This document shows, one piece after another, positions 1 through 8,488 of a stretch of DNA of 50,303 nt (its first letter is position 1; each line of letters starts with the position of its first letter). A model generated the notes under the pieces. The model did not search any database. It saw only the letters and a list, made by a program, of their open reading frames with translations, and was not told the DNA's origin. The stretch spans positions 1 to 50,303 of the forward strand of contig JAEWEQ010000012.1 of NCBI GenBank assembly GCA_023389315.1, written 5' to 3'. The position numbers were made by a program, and so were the translations under genes. The DNA is from Actinomycetes bacterium. Its GTDB lineage: Bacteria > Actinomycetota > Actinomycetes > Actinomycetales > Actinomycetaceae.

Positions 1-93
1 CCGACCGAGCTGACGGCGGCGCTTAAATCCATCAGCTCCGGCTTCGGTGGGGACACGCCCGGGCAAGTTGGAGGGGACAAGCCCCAACAGTAG
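1..93 (+). CDS. 3' end of an unidentified gene (partial)
   Basis: The first forward frame is open from the window edge to a TAG at 91-93 and gives 30 residues, ending in a Gly/Pro/Gln-rich tail. The other two forward frames stop within about 25 bases. A perfect 12-bp hairpin begins 11 bases after the stop, as expected for a gene end. No family can be named from so short a tail. In other actinobacteria the gene before glnA2 varies, so context does not settle it. Confidence 0.35.
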   Translation, partial: PTELTAALKSISSGFGGDTPGQVGGDKPQQ

Positions 94-103
94 CGAGTCG
101 GGT

Positions 104-133
104 CAGCGGCGGGCGGCTTAACGCCCGCCGCTG
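104..133 (+). terminator. strong hairpin after the first partial gene
   Basis: Arms 104-115 and 122-133 are perfectly complementary over 12 bp, nearly all G/C, around a 6-base loop (GCTTAA). No T-run follows. It sits just after the stop at 93, so a terminator or mRNA-stabilising stem is the likely role. Confidence 0.55.
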
Positions 134-177
134 GCACGCCCTCGTGAAATCGCGCCCGTGAGACCCGCCCCTGCAAC

Positions 178-229
178 CACTTCGTGAAACCCACCCCTGC
201 AATCACTTCGTGAAACCCACCCCCTGCAA
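178..229. repeat. 26-bp direct repeat, two copies
   Basis: A unit starting CACTTCGTGAAACCCACCCC occurs at 178-203 and again at 204-229, with one extra C late in the second copy. A more degenerate relative precedes it at about 140-177. It fills the gap before glnA. No operator family is recognised. Confidence 0.5.
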
Positions 230-287
230 CTACCCCCGCAACGGCCCTCGCTGATAGCCACTGCCCCCAAATTTGAAGGTGATATTC

Positions 288-1625
288 GTGTTGGATGAAC
301 AACAAGAGAACGTGCTCCACCAGATCGCCGAGCGCAACATTCGTTTCATCAGGCTGTGGTTCACCGACGTCTCCGGGGTACTTAAGGCAGTGGCGATCGA
401 TCCGGGGGAACTGGAAGCAGCTTTCCGTGAAGGCCTGGGGTTCGACGGGTCCGCCATTGAAGGCTTCACCCGCGTGTTCGAATCCGACATGCTGCTGCGC
501 CCCGACGCTTCCACCTTCGCGATCCTCCCCACCCGCTCCGGTGACGAACCAGTGGCACGCATGTTCTGCGACGTCCTCACCCCCGATGGGAAGGCGGCGA
601 AATCTGACCCGCGAGGGGTGTTGGAACGAGTTTTGGAACGCGCCGGCGCTGCCGGATTCACCGTAATGGTGCACCCGGAAGTAGAGTTCTACCTACTAAA
701 ACCCACCGACGACCCCACCCGCATTGAACCGGCGGATCGGGCCGGATACTTCGACCACGTCGCCCGCGGCGGCGCTAACGATTTTCGTCGCCGCGCCGTG
801 CGCACTTTGGAAGATATGGGAATTTCGGTGGAGTTTTCCCATCACGAGGGCGGGCCGGGCCAAAACGAAATCGACTTGCGTGCCACCGACGCGCTGCGCG
901 CGGCGGACAACATCATGACGTTGCGCACCGTGGTGGAGGAGATCGCCCTCGGGCAAGACCAAATCGCCACTTTCATGCCCAAGCCGTTCATCGACTACCC
1001 CGGCTCCGGGATGCACACGCACCTGTCACTGTTTGAAGGCAACACCAATGCTTTCTTCGACCCGGCGGGCCAATACCAACTGTCGGTCACTGGGCGGCGC
1101 TTCATCGCTGGCCTACTGCACCACGCGCGCGAGATTGCGGCGGTGGTTAACCAGCATGTGAACTCGTATAAACGCCTGTGGGGCGGGGGAGAGGCCCCCT
1201 CATACGTGTGTTGGGCTCACAATAACCGCTCCGCCCTGGTGCGCGTGCCCCTGTATAAGCCCGATAAGGGCAAATCTGCGCGGGTGGAGTACCGCGGCGT
1301 TGACTCAGCGGCGAACCCGTACTTGGCGTTGGCGGTGCTGATCAGCGCGGGACTGGCGGGGATCGAAGGTAAATACGACCTGCCGGAAGAAGCGGAGGAC
1401 AATGTGTGGGATTTGTCTGACGCGGAACGCCAGGCTTTGGGGATAGAGGCCCTACCGCACTCGCTGAAAGACGCAGTGGAAGCGATGCGGGATTCAGAGT
1501 TGGTAGCTGAGGCGCTGGGGGAAGAAGTATTTGACTTCGTGCTGCGAGAAAAGAGCGATGAGTGGCGCCAGTACCGCGCGCAGGTGACCCCCTGGGAGCT
1601 GCGCCATTCGATCCGGTTGCTGTAA
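288..1625 (+). CDS. glnA: glutamine synthetase, GlnA2-like type I
   Basis: This enzyme makes glutamine from glutamate, ammonia and ATP in the cytoplasm. The sequence carries family blocks throughout: RLWFTDVSG near the N-terminus, GFDGSAIEGF, PEVEFYLLKP, SHHEGGPGQNEIDLR, FMPKPF, GSGMHTHLSLF and NRSALVRVP. It matches the GlnA2 branch (M. tuberculosis Rv2222c type) residue for residue over the first 60 positions. AAGGTG at 276-281 favours GTG at 288; TTG at 291 is almost equally good and aligns exactly with the family start. A TTG at 273 is too far upstream of that site. Tyr363 lies in a YDLPEE context resembling the adenylylation site of GlnA1 enzymes. The stop abuts the glnE start, so the two are cotranscribed. 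Confidence 0.95.
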   Translation: MLDEQQENVLHQIAERNIRFIRLWFTDVSGVLKAVAIDPGELEAAFREGLGFDGSAIEGFTRVFESDMLLRPDASTFAILPTRSGDEPVARMFCDVLTPDGKAAKSDPRGVLERVLERAGAAGFTVMVHPEVEFYLLKPTDDPTRIEPADRAGYFDHVARGGANDFRRRAVRTLEDMGISVEFSHHEGGPGQNEIDLRATDALRAADNIMTLRTVVEEIALGQDQIATFMPKPFIDYPGSGMHTHLSLFEGNTNAFFDPAGQYQLSVTGRRFIAGLLHHAREIAAVVNQHVNSYKRLWGGGEAPSYVCWAHNNRSALVRVPLYKPDKGKSARVEYRGVDSAANPYLALAVLISAGLAGIEGKYDLPEEAEDNVWDLSDAERQALGIEALPHSLKDAVEAMRDSELVAEALGEEVFDFVLREKSDEWRQYRAQVTPWELRHSIRLL

Positions 1626-4600
1626 ATGACTCGACCGCCCTCGCCCATTGAGATTGCCGCGCGCGCGGGGTTTACCCAACCTCAGCGCGCCGCCGCACAC
1701 CTGCGTGAACTGGGGGAATGGCTCAGTGGAGACAATGACAGTCGGGGCACGGGCAGCGTCCAGGCGGTTGTAGACGGTAGCCGCCTGGTTGAAGACAGTG
1801 CCCGCATCGCGGTAGAAGCGGATCTAGCCGCCCACTTCAGTGCCTGCGCGGACCCGGATGCGGCGCTTGTGATGGCCCTGCGCTTAGCGGAAACGGACGC
1901 CGCAGCTCTACGAAGCGCCTGGGCTGACGAAACCAAACGCGAACGCTTGCTGGCACTGTTGGGAGCCTCCACTGCGCTGGGCGAATACCTGGTCAAACAC
2001 CCCCACCTGTGCGGCCAGTTGGACGGCCAGCTGCCAGCGCCGCGCCCGATTGCCCACCATTTTGACGAGGACGTAGACCCCGCTGGACCGGTACGCCCGG
2101 CCGGTAGTGGTGATAGTTGGCAGGAAACTCCGGCCCCTGCCCACCAGTTGATCGCCTGGATGCGTGAGCGGGCGCAAGGCTACGACGGATTAGAACGTGA
2201 TGCCACGCGGGTGGAAAACGGCGGCACAATCAATCCGGATGGGTTGCGGGCAGCGTACTGGCACGCCCTGATGCTAATTGCCGCCACCGACCTCACCGCC
2301 GAGGACCGGCTCGAGCACTTCGATACCACCGCCGCACACCTGACCGACCTGGTGGACGCTACCTTAGCGCTGGCTTTAGAACTAGCGGGCACGCCACACG
2401 GGGAAACTGATGCGATTAAGCTGGCGATTATCGCCATGGGGAAGACCGGTGGCCAGGAGATCAACTACATCTCCGACGTTGACGTCATCTACGTCCTCGC
2501 CGATGAAGACGAAGACAAAGCTAGCGTCGGCACCCAGATTGCTAACCGGGTAAGTGCCATCATCAGCGGCCCCGCCACGGAGCCACCACTGTGGCCTATT
2601 GACACCGCGCTGCGCCCCGAAGGCAAAGGCGGTGCCCTGATCCGCACCTTGTCATCGTGTGCCAGCTACTACCAAAACTGGGCAGAAAACTGGGAATTCC
2701 ACGCACTGCTGAAAGCCCGACCCGCCGCCGGTGACCAGCAAGTGGGAGCCGCATTCTTAGCACTGGTCGCCCCCTTAGTGTGGGAGGCCGCCAGCAAAGA
2801 CGGGTTCGTAGATGCCGTCCAGGCCATGCGCCGCCGGGTAGAGAGTCACTTGCCAGCGAAACAGCGCGCCCAAAACCTGAAACTGGGGCCCGGGGGCCTG
2901 CGGGACGTCGAGTTCACCATCCAACTGCTGCAACTGGTACACGGACGCACCGACCCCAGCGTGCGGGTGCGTAACACCCTCGCAGCCATTGATGCGCTCA
3001 CCGCCGGAGGCTACATTGCCCGCACGGACGCCCAGGTCCTCACCCGCGCCTACCGGTTCCTGCGAGTAGTGGAACACGGGGCACAGTTAATCTCCCTGCG
3101 CCGCACCCAGATGCTCCCGGGGCGCGAGGACGGGCCGCGCCGCATCGGGCGGGGCATCGACCGAGATGCGTATGGGCGCGGGGAGCAACTGGTGGAAGCC
3201 TTCGATCAAGTACGGGCCCGCGTACGCGAACTCCACCGCTCGATTTTCTTCCGCCCCCTGGTAGCGGCCACCGCTAACCTCAGCGCCGACCAAGTGTTGA
3301 TGTTAGATCCGCAAGCAGTGGCCGACCGACTACGCGCCGCCGGCTACCGGGATCCGGCGGGCGCGGTGCGCCACGTGGAATCATTGGTGCGAGGAGCGTC
3401 CCGGCGCGCCACCATCCAACGCCACTTGCTGCCGGTACTGCTGGGCTGGCTAGCGGAGGGAGCCGACCCGGATGCGGGACTGTTGGCATTTAGGCGACTG
3501 TCAGACGCCATCGGCACCACCCACTGGTATTTGGCGCTGCTACGAGACTCCGCCGTGGCCGCCCGCCACCTGTGTGCGATCCTGCCCAACTCCGCCATGG
3601 CGGAGCGGCTGCTAATGGAAAACCACGACACCGTGCAGTGGCTGGATGAGCGGGCCGGGTTAGACAATTTCGATGCGGAACTGCTGCGCAGCCAAGTGCG
3701 CGCTATTGAAGAACGCTACCGCGGGCAAGATGAAGCGGTGGAACGGGTACTGCGACTTCGGGAACGGCAGGTGGTACGCACCGTCCTCGCCGACGCCACT
3801 TTGGGAATTGATTTGGAACGCAGCGCCGCTGCCATTACCGACGCCACCGACCTGACGTTGGAAACCGCTACGACGGTGGCGCTTGAACAAAGTGGACTCG
3901 GTGCTCACCTGCAGGTGGCGTTCATTGCCATGGGCCGCTATGGTGGGCGGGAAATGGGGTACGGGTCCGACGCTGACCTCATGGCCGTTTATTCCGCTGC
4001 GGGGATGGAGCCCTCGGATGCGGCGCAAGCGGCGAAAACCGTGGTGCAGCGGGTGAAAGAACTGGTCTCAGCGCGCGGTATCAACCCCGGACTGGCGGTG
4101 GATTTTGATCTACGCCCCGAAGGACGGTCCGGACCGTTGGCGCGCACCGTGGGTGGCTACGTTGACTATTGGCAGCGATGGGCACAGACCTGGGAAAAAC
4201 AAGCACTGCTGCGAGCCCGCCCCATCGGGGAAGGTCCGTTAGTGGAGGAATTGACGTGGGCTCTTAACCGGGAACGCTACGGCGGGGAACTGACGGCTTC
4301 CATGATTAAAGATATTCGGCTGCTCAAAGCCCGCATGGAACGCGAACGCTTACCACGCGGGGTGAAACCCAGCGAGCATTTGAAGCTCGGGCCCGGTGGG
4401 ATCTCGGATGTGGAATGGGTGGCGCAACTGTGCCAAATGAAACACAGTTCCGACCCGCGTATGCAAGTGACCTCCACTTTGGCGGCGCTACGGGGGGCGG
4501 TGGAAGTGGGAGCACTCAGCGCCGCGGATGCGGGCACCCTGCGCCGCGCCTGGGAGTTTGCTTCCCGCCTGCGGGCCGCGAACATGTTGGCACTGGACCG

Positions 4601-4763
4601 GCCTCGGCACCGCGACGTGCTGGTGCACAACGGACAGGCGGGGCGGAAAGTCGCCAGTTTAATGGGGTACCCGCCGGGGGAGTACGACCAGGTGGTGGAG
4701 CATTGGCGCAAGTTTGCCCGCCAAGCACGTAGTATTTATGAAGACTTTGTGCAGTCACTGTAA
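1626..4763 (+). CDS. glnE: bifunctional glutamine synthetase adenylyltransferase/deadenylase
   Basis: GlnE attaches AMP to, and removes it from, a tyrosine of glutamine synthetase, tuning it to nitrogen supply. At 1045 residues it has the full two-domain length. The N-terminal nucleotidyltransferase motif is SDVDVIYV near residue 283, and the C-terminal one is GSDADLMAVY near residue 778. Each is followed by a LRPEG block and a KLGPGG-(L/I)-(R/S)-DVE block, showing the internal duplication. The ATG starts at the base after the glnA stop, so translation is coupled. A hairpin with a T-run ends the operon at 4806. Confidence 0.96.
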   Translation: MTRPPSPIEIAARAGFTQPQRAAAHLRELGEWLSGDNDSRGTGSVQAVVDGSRLVEDSARIAVEADLAAHFSACADPDAALVMALRLAETDAAALRSAWADETKRERLLALLGASTALGEYLVKHPHLCGQLDGQLPAPRPIAHHFDEDVDPAGPVRPAGSGDSWQETPAPAHQLIAWMRERAQGYDGLERDATRVENGGTINPDGLRAAYWHALMLIAATDLTAEDRLEHFDTTAAHLTDLVDATLALALELAGTPHGETDAIKLAIIAMGKTGGQEINYISDVDVIYVLADEDEDKASVGTQIANRVSAIISGPATEPPLWPIDTALRPEGKGGALIRTLSSCASYYQNWAENWEFHALLKARPAAGDQQVGAAFLALVAPLVWEAASKDGFVDAVQAMRRRVESHLPAKQRAQNLKLGPGGLRDVEFTIQLLQLVHGRTDPSVRVRNTLAAIDALTAGGYIARTDAQVLTRAYRFLRVVEHGAQLISLRRTQMLPGREDGPRRIGRGIDRDAYGRGEQLVEAFDQVRARVRELHRSIFFRPLVAATANLSADQVLMLDPQAVADRLRAAGYRDPAGAVRHVESLVRGASRRATIQRHLLPVLLGWLAEGADPDAGLLAFRRLSDAIGTTHWYLALLRDSAVAARHLCAILPNSAMAERLLMENHDTVQWLDERAGLDNFDAELLRSQVRAIEERYRGQDEAVERVLRLRERQVVRTVLADATLGIDLERSAAAITDATDLTLETATTVALEQSGLGAHLQVAFIAMGRYGGREMGYGSDADLMAVYSAAGMEPSDAAQAAKTVVQRVKELVSARGINPGLAVDFDLRPEGRSGPLARTVGGYVDYWQRWAQTWEKQALLRARPIGEGPLVEELTWALNRERYGGELTASMIKDIRLLKARMERERLPRGVKPSEHLKLGPGGISDVEWVAQLCQMKHSSDPRMQVTSTLAALRGAVEVGALSAADAGTLRRAWEFASRLRAANMLALDRPRHRDVLVHNGQAGRKVASLMGYPPGEYDQVVEHWRKFARQARSIYEDFVQSL

Positions 4764-4777
4764 GGCAGTAGCGCCCG

Positions 4778-4806
4778 GTGGCAGGGAAAGCTGCCACGCC
4801 ATTTTT
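4778..4806 (+). terminator. rho-independent terminator after glnE
   Basis: GTGGCAG (4778-4784) and CTGCCAC (4791-4797) form a perfect 7-bp stem with a 6-base loop, followed four bases later by five Ts (4802-4806). It lies 15 bases after the glnE stop. Confidence 0.7.
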
Positions 4807-4840
4807 GCTACCATTTGCCGATGGGAGGAGAAGTTCCAGT

Positions 4841-5539
4841 ATGCGTTTGGTATTGGTCCGTCACGGGCAGACCGCTTCGAATATTATCCGCGCGTTAGAT
4901 ACCGCCATTCCCGGGGCCGACCTGGACGAAGCCGGGCGCGCACAGGCACAAGAATTAGCGAACCGGTGGGAGCAAGTAGTCGGACCAGCCCCCGACGTGG
5001 TGGTCGCATCCCCTCTAGCTCGCACCCAGCAGACCGCCGCGCCGCTGTGGGAACGCTTCAACTTGCCGGTGCACACCGATGAGCGCCTGCGGGAAGTCAT
5101 CGCCGGGGATTTAGAGATGCGCAGCGACATTCCTAGCGCGCAAAAGTATTTGGACGTGGTGTTCGACTGGATCGGCGGGAAGTTGGATACCCGCATGGCG
5201 GGGGCCGAGGACGGTCATGAAACCTTAGCGCGCCTGCACGCGGGCGTGGCGGACGCCATCGCTCTGGCACGACGCGAGCACCCGGGGCGGGAGGACCTGA
5301 CCGTGGTGGTAGTCGTACACGGAGTAGTATGCCGCCTACTGGCGAATTCGTTGGCTGCAAACGTGGGGCCGCAGTTGGTGGCGAACTTCCCCATGCATAA
5401 CGCCACCACCACCGTGTTGGACAGCACCGATGGCCGAAACTGGCAGGCCTTGACGTGGTCGGATAGGCCGGTGGACGGTTACCAGTTGGCCGGGCTGGCG
5501 AGCACGCCGGTGATCTCCGGGCTGCGCGGTGGCAAGTAA
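4841..5539 (+). CDS. histidine phosphatase family protein (phosphoglycerate mutase-like)
   Basis: This 232-residue protein begins MRLVLVRHGQT, the RHG motif of the histidine phosphatase superfamily, with the phospho-acceptor His at residue 8. The second catalytic His lies in VVVVHGVVCRLL in the last third. Short length and divergence point to a broad-specificity phosphatase rather than glycolytic phosphoglycerate mutase; the substrate cannot be read from sequence. I chose ATG 4841 because GGGAGGAG stands 10 bases upstream and the family begins at this point. An in-frame ATG at 4778 would overlap the glnE terminator. It converges with the ABC operon on its right. Confidence 0.88.
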   Translation: MRLVLVRHGQTASNIIRALDTAIPGADLDEAGRAQAQELANRWEQVVGPAPDVVVASPLARTQQTAAPLWERFNLPVHTDERLREVIAGDLEMRSDIPSAQKYLDVVFDWIGGKLDTRMAGAEDGHETLARLHAGVADAIALARREHPGREDLTVVVVVHGVVCRLLANSLAANVGPQLVANFPMHNATTTVLDSTDGRNWQALTWSDRPVDGYQLAGLASTPVISGLRGGK

Positions 5540-5579
5540 CCGGCCTCGCTAGAGCCAGCTACTGCCCACCGGCGGGTCC

Positions 5580-6362
5580 CTATTTCAGGACCGAGGAGAA
5601 GAACTGCGCGGTGCGCGCTTCCTTCGGGTCGTCAATGACTTCTGAGGCCGAACCGCTTTCGACGATCACGCCCTCGTCCATGAACACCACATTGTCAGCC
5701 ACTTCGCGGGCGAAGCCGATCTCGTGGGTGACCACAATCATGGTCATTCCTGAAAGCGCCAAGTCCCGCATCACGGTGAGTACTTCCCCCACTAGTTCCG
5801 GGTCCAGGGCGGAGGTGGGCTCGTCAAAGAGCATCAGGTCCGGGTCCATCGCCATCGCGCGGGCAATGGCTACGCGCTGTTGCTGACCGCCAGAAAGCTG
5901 GCTGGGGTAGTGGTCCATGCGGTCAGCCAACCCCACTTTTTCCAGCAGCTCCCGCCCGCGCGCCAACGCCGCGGACTTGTCCTGACCTTTGACGCGGATG
6001 GGGGCTTCCACCACATTTTCCAAAGCCGTCAAGTGGGGGAAGAGGTTGAAACGCTGGAACACCATGCCGGTGCGGGCCCGCTGTTTGGCAATCACCCGGT
6101 CAGGTAGGGCATGCAGTTCAGTCTTGCCTTTGCGCTGGACCTCTTTCATGCCCATGAGTTCACCGTCTAAGTAAATGCGCCCGGCGCTGATCTGCTCTAG
6201 GCCGTTAATGCAGCGCAAAATAGTGGACTTACCTGACCCGGAAGGGCCTAAAATTACGCAAACTTGGCCTGGTTCTACTTGCAAATCGATGCCACGTAAC
6301 ACGTGGTTGGTGTCGAAGAACTTGTGTACGCCCTCGATCTTCACCATCGGGTTTTCACTCAC
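5580..6362 (-). CDS. polar amino acid ABC transporter, ATP-binding protein
   Basis: This 260-residue ATPase powers the importer encoded by the next two genes. Walker A GPSGSGKST is at residues 39-47, the signature LSGGQQQRVAIARAM near 155, Walker B LMLFDEPTSALDPE just after, and the switch His in VVTHEIGFAREVAD. These are hallmarks of the GlnQ/HisP class for polar amino acids. The GTG start overlaps the permease stop by four bases. It is the last gene of a minus-strand operon SBP-permease-ATPase. ATG at 6347 is an alternative start. Confidence 0.95.
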   Translation of the reverse strand: MSENPMVKIEGVHKFFDTNHVLRGIDLQVEPGQVCVILGPSGSGKSTILRCINGLEQISAGRIYLDGELMGMKEVQRKGKTELHALPDRVIAKQRARTGMVFQRFNLFPHLTALENVVEAPIRVKGQDKSAALARGRELLEKVGLADRMDHYPSQLSGGQQQRVAIARAMAMDPDLMLFDEPTSALDPELVGEVLTVMRDLALSGMTMIVVTHEIGFAREVADNVVFMDEGVIVESGSASEVIDDPKEARTAQFFSSVLK

Positions 6363-7294
6363 GGGGTGACCTCCACGAACGGATCGTCAACAGTGGTATG
6401 GGCGTCATTAATGGCTGCCTGGCGGCCCTTCTTCTTTCGTTTGGAAGCGGATTCATCGAAACCGCGCCCGAAGTAGGCTTCCAGGTAATACTGGCCCACC
6501 ATTAGAATCGAGGTGATCGCCAAGTACCACAGGGCAGCGTCAATCAGCAGTGGGACGGGAGCGAAGATCGCTTGTCCCTTATCTTTGGCGGCGAAGGTCA
6601 GTTCCAAAATGAACGGGATGGCCGATACCAAAGAGGTGGTCTTGAGCATGGAGATGGTTTCGTTCCCAATCGGAGGAATGATCACGCGCATGGCTTGGGG
6701 CAGGATGATGCGCCGCAAAATCAAGGGTCGGCGCATACCGAGGGCGGTCGCAGCTTCCCACTGTCCCTTATCGACCGCGTTCAAGCCGGAGCGAATAATT
6801 TCTGCCAGGTATGCCCCTTCGTTCAGGCTCAGGCCCACCACTGCCATCCAGAAAGTGGTGAAGATGGCGTCGGTGTGTACGGTGGTGAACTCTGGGCCGA
6901 AGGGAATACCAATGCGGATGGTGGGGTAGAGGGTGGGGAGCAGTGACCAGAAGATCAACTGTGTGTAGATCGGGGTGCCACGGAAGAACCAAATGTAGAA
7001 CCAGGACACGCCCCGCAAAATGGGGTTGGGGGATTGACGCATGATCGCCATGGTGATGGCCAGGGCGGTGCCGATCGCCATGGCGAGGACGGTCAGCAGC
7101 AGGGTGAATCCCACGCCCACCATGATGGTGCGGGAAAACAGCCACTGCCACACGATGTCCCATTCGTATTTGGGGTTAGTGGCCAGTGAATACAATGCCC
7201 CGGCGGCCAGTAGGGCGACCACGAACGCTGAGACCCAGCGTCCGGGGCGCGGTACTGGCCGCACGTGGTTGAGAGCGACAGGTTGAGAGCTCAC
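6359..7294 (-). CDS. amino acid ABC transporter permease (HisM/GlnP class)
   Basis: This 311-residue membrane protein has about five or six hydrophobic segments: residues 25-42, 55-80, a block near WFYIWFFRGTPIYTQLIFW, then two or three later ones. The cytoplasmic EAA loop, EAATALGMRRPLILRRIILP, contacts the ATPase. The FRGTP element is typical of the HisM/GlnP family. The C-terminal tail is Lys/Arg-rich. Only one permease is encoded, so the channel is probably a homodimer. The GTG start lies three bases after the binding-protein stop, and the stop overlaps the ATPase start. Confidence 0.94.
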   Translation of the reverse strand: MSSQPVALNHVRPVPRPGRWVSAFVVALLAAGALYSLATNPKYEWDIVWQWLFSRTIMVGVGFTLLLTVLAMAIGTALAITMAIMRQSPNPILRGVSWFYIWFFRGTPIYTQLIFWSLLPTLYPTIRIGIPFGPEFTTVHTDAIFTTFWMAVVGLSLNEGAYLAEIIRSGLNAVDKGQWEAATALGMRRPLILRRIILPQAMRVIIPPIGNETISMLKTTSLVSAIPFILELTFAAKDKGQAIFAPVPLLIDAALWYLAITSILMVGQYYLEAYFGRGFDESASKRKKKGRQAAINDAHTTVDDPFVEVTP

Positions 7295-7297
7295 GTT

Positions 7298-8212
7298 TTA
7301 CTTTCCGGGGTTTAGTTCGGCAGTCTTCAAACCGGCGTCCTGGGCGCCGTACTGAGCCAGGATCTTCTCCAGGTAGCCTTCGTCCATCAGGTACTGCATG
7401 GCTTTTTGGATGGCCTTAGCCAGTTCCACATCATCCTTGGGCACGGCCACGCCCTGCGGGGCAGATTCGATGACTTCGCCGATCTGCTCTATTTCGCCGT
7501 TGGTGCGGCTAATGGCATAGCCGGTGACGGTCGAGTCAGACAGCACCGCGTCGTATTGTTCGCCAATCAGCTTGGTGATGGCGTCGGTGTTGAGCTCGTG
7601 CGGCATCACCGAGATCTCCGCTTTGCCGTCGCCCTTGCACTTGGCGGATAGCTCGTTGGCGTAGTCGTGCTGGAAGGTGCCGGTCTGCACGCCGATGGTG
7701 GTGCCACACGGGTTAGCGGGGTCAAACTTCTTAGGGTTGGATGCCTTTACCGCGTAGGAGGAACCGACCTCGACATAGGAGATCATGTTCACTTGTTCGA
7801 GGCGCTCGGGGGTGATGGTGAATGATGAGATACCCACGTCGAATTTGGTGCCGAGGGCGGGGATGATGGTGTCGAAGACTGCGTGCTCGGTGACGCCGTC
7901 TTCCAGGCCCATCACCTTCGCCAGGGCCTTGGTGATTTCAATGTCGTAGCCGATGGGGGTGCGTCCGTCACTGTCGCGGAACTCAGCGGGGGCGTAGTCG
8001 GTGGAAGCGCCGTTACGCAGCTGGTTGCGTTCCTTAACGGCGGCGGGCACGATTGCGGCGATTTCTTCGTTGACCTTGATGTCGTCGATATTGACTGCGG
8101 CAGTGGGTTCAACGGTGGTGGCCGCGTTGTTCACTTCCGGGTCGGAGCAGGCCGCGAGGGTGGTGGCGCCGAAGATGGTCACCAGGCTGAGGACGATGAT
8201 GGGCTTTTTCAT
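7298..8212 (-). CDS. amino acid ABC transporter substrate-binding lipoprotein
   Basis: The protein captures an amino acid outside the membrane and delivers it to the permease. A lipoprotein signal with TTLAAC puts the lipidated cysteine at residue 22, as expected for an anchored binding protein of a Gram-positive. Lgt, encoded at 47.2 kb, would attach the lipid. The body is the family 3 fold, with YDIEITKALAKVMG, a GISSFTITPERLEQV block and YAVK. ATG 8212 is preceded by a strong AGGAGG site. A candidate ArgR-type palindrome lies 27 bases upstream, which hints at arginine or a related substrate, but the ligand is not proven. Confidence 0.93.
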   Translation of the reverse strand: MKKPIIVLSLVTIFGATTLAACSDPEVNNAATTVEPTAAVNIDDIKVNEEIAAIVPAAVKERNQLRNGASTDYAPAEFRDSDGRTPIGYDIEITKALAKVMGLEDGVTEHAVFDTIIPALGTKFDVGISSFTITPERLEQVNMISYVEVGSSYAVKASNPKKFDPANPCGTTIGVQTGTFQHDYANELSAKCKGDGKAEISVMPHELNTDAITKLIGEQYDAVLSDSTVTGYAISRTNGEIEQIGEVIESAPQGVAVPKDDVELAKAIQKAMQYLMDEGYLEKILAQYGAQDAGLKTAELNPGK

Positions 8213-8238
8213 GTTGCCTCCTGAGATGAATAACTTCT

Positions 8239-8252
8239 TGCATTATTATGCA
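8239..8252 (-). promoter_or_regulatory. candidate ArgR-type operator before the ABC operon
   Basis: TGCAT and ATGCA half-sites flank a 4-base A/T spacer (TGCATTATTATGCA on the plus strand). This spacing and half-site resemble actinobacterial ARG boxes. It overlaps a CATAAT sequence that could be the -10 of the operon. Only one box is seen, whereas ArgR often uses two, so this remains inference. Confidence 0.4.
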
Positions 8253-8318
8253 CCCAGGCGGAAATATATACACATTGGCGTCCAGCGTGTGGACGTGATT
8301 CCAACCACGCGACAACAA

Positions 8319-8347
8319 CGCCGGGCCTGCACCTGGCAGACCCGGCG
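8319..8347 (-). terminator. terminator after the DUF4191 gene
   Basis: CGCCGGG (8319-8325) pairs with CCCGGCG (8341-8347), and inside it CTGC (8327-8330) pairs with GCAG (8336-8339). On the minus strand the stem is followed by TTGTTGT, a modest T-rich tail, so it best serves the minus-strand gene ending at 8489. Confidence 0.6.
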
Positions 8348-8412
8348 GGGATGATATTCAGTTTGCGAGGACTCGGTCCGCCCTCGGCAGTGCACGAGTT
8401 AGGGCGTGGATA

Positions 8413-8480
8413 GTGCGTAACTTCGCGCCTGGCTAGCGTCCGGCTAAGCGGCTGCGCGGTGCGTAACTTCCGCCTGGCTA
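8413..8480. repeat. 22-bp direct repeat in the DUF4191-ABC gap
   Basis: GTGCGTAACTTCGCGCCTGG at 8413-8432 recurs at 8459-8480 without one GC dinucleotide, and both copies continue CTA. The copies are 46 bases apart. They lie between the DUF4191 stop and the hairpin at 8319. The rest of the 8213-8488 gap holds only the ABC promoter region. Confidence 0.5.
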
Positions 8481-8488
8481 ACACCGAC

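Noticed and set aside
138..229. Short repeats that might be a CRISPR array
   Set aside because: Only two to three copies, with no spacers of equal length and no cas genes in the window. The RecB-like nuclease at 36859 resembles Cas4 in its cysteines but lies next to trmI as in non-CRISPR genomes.
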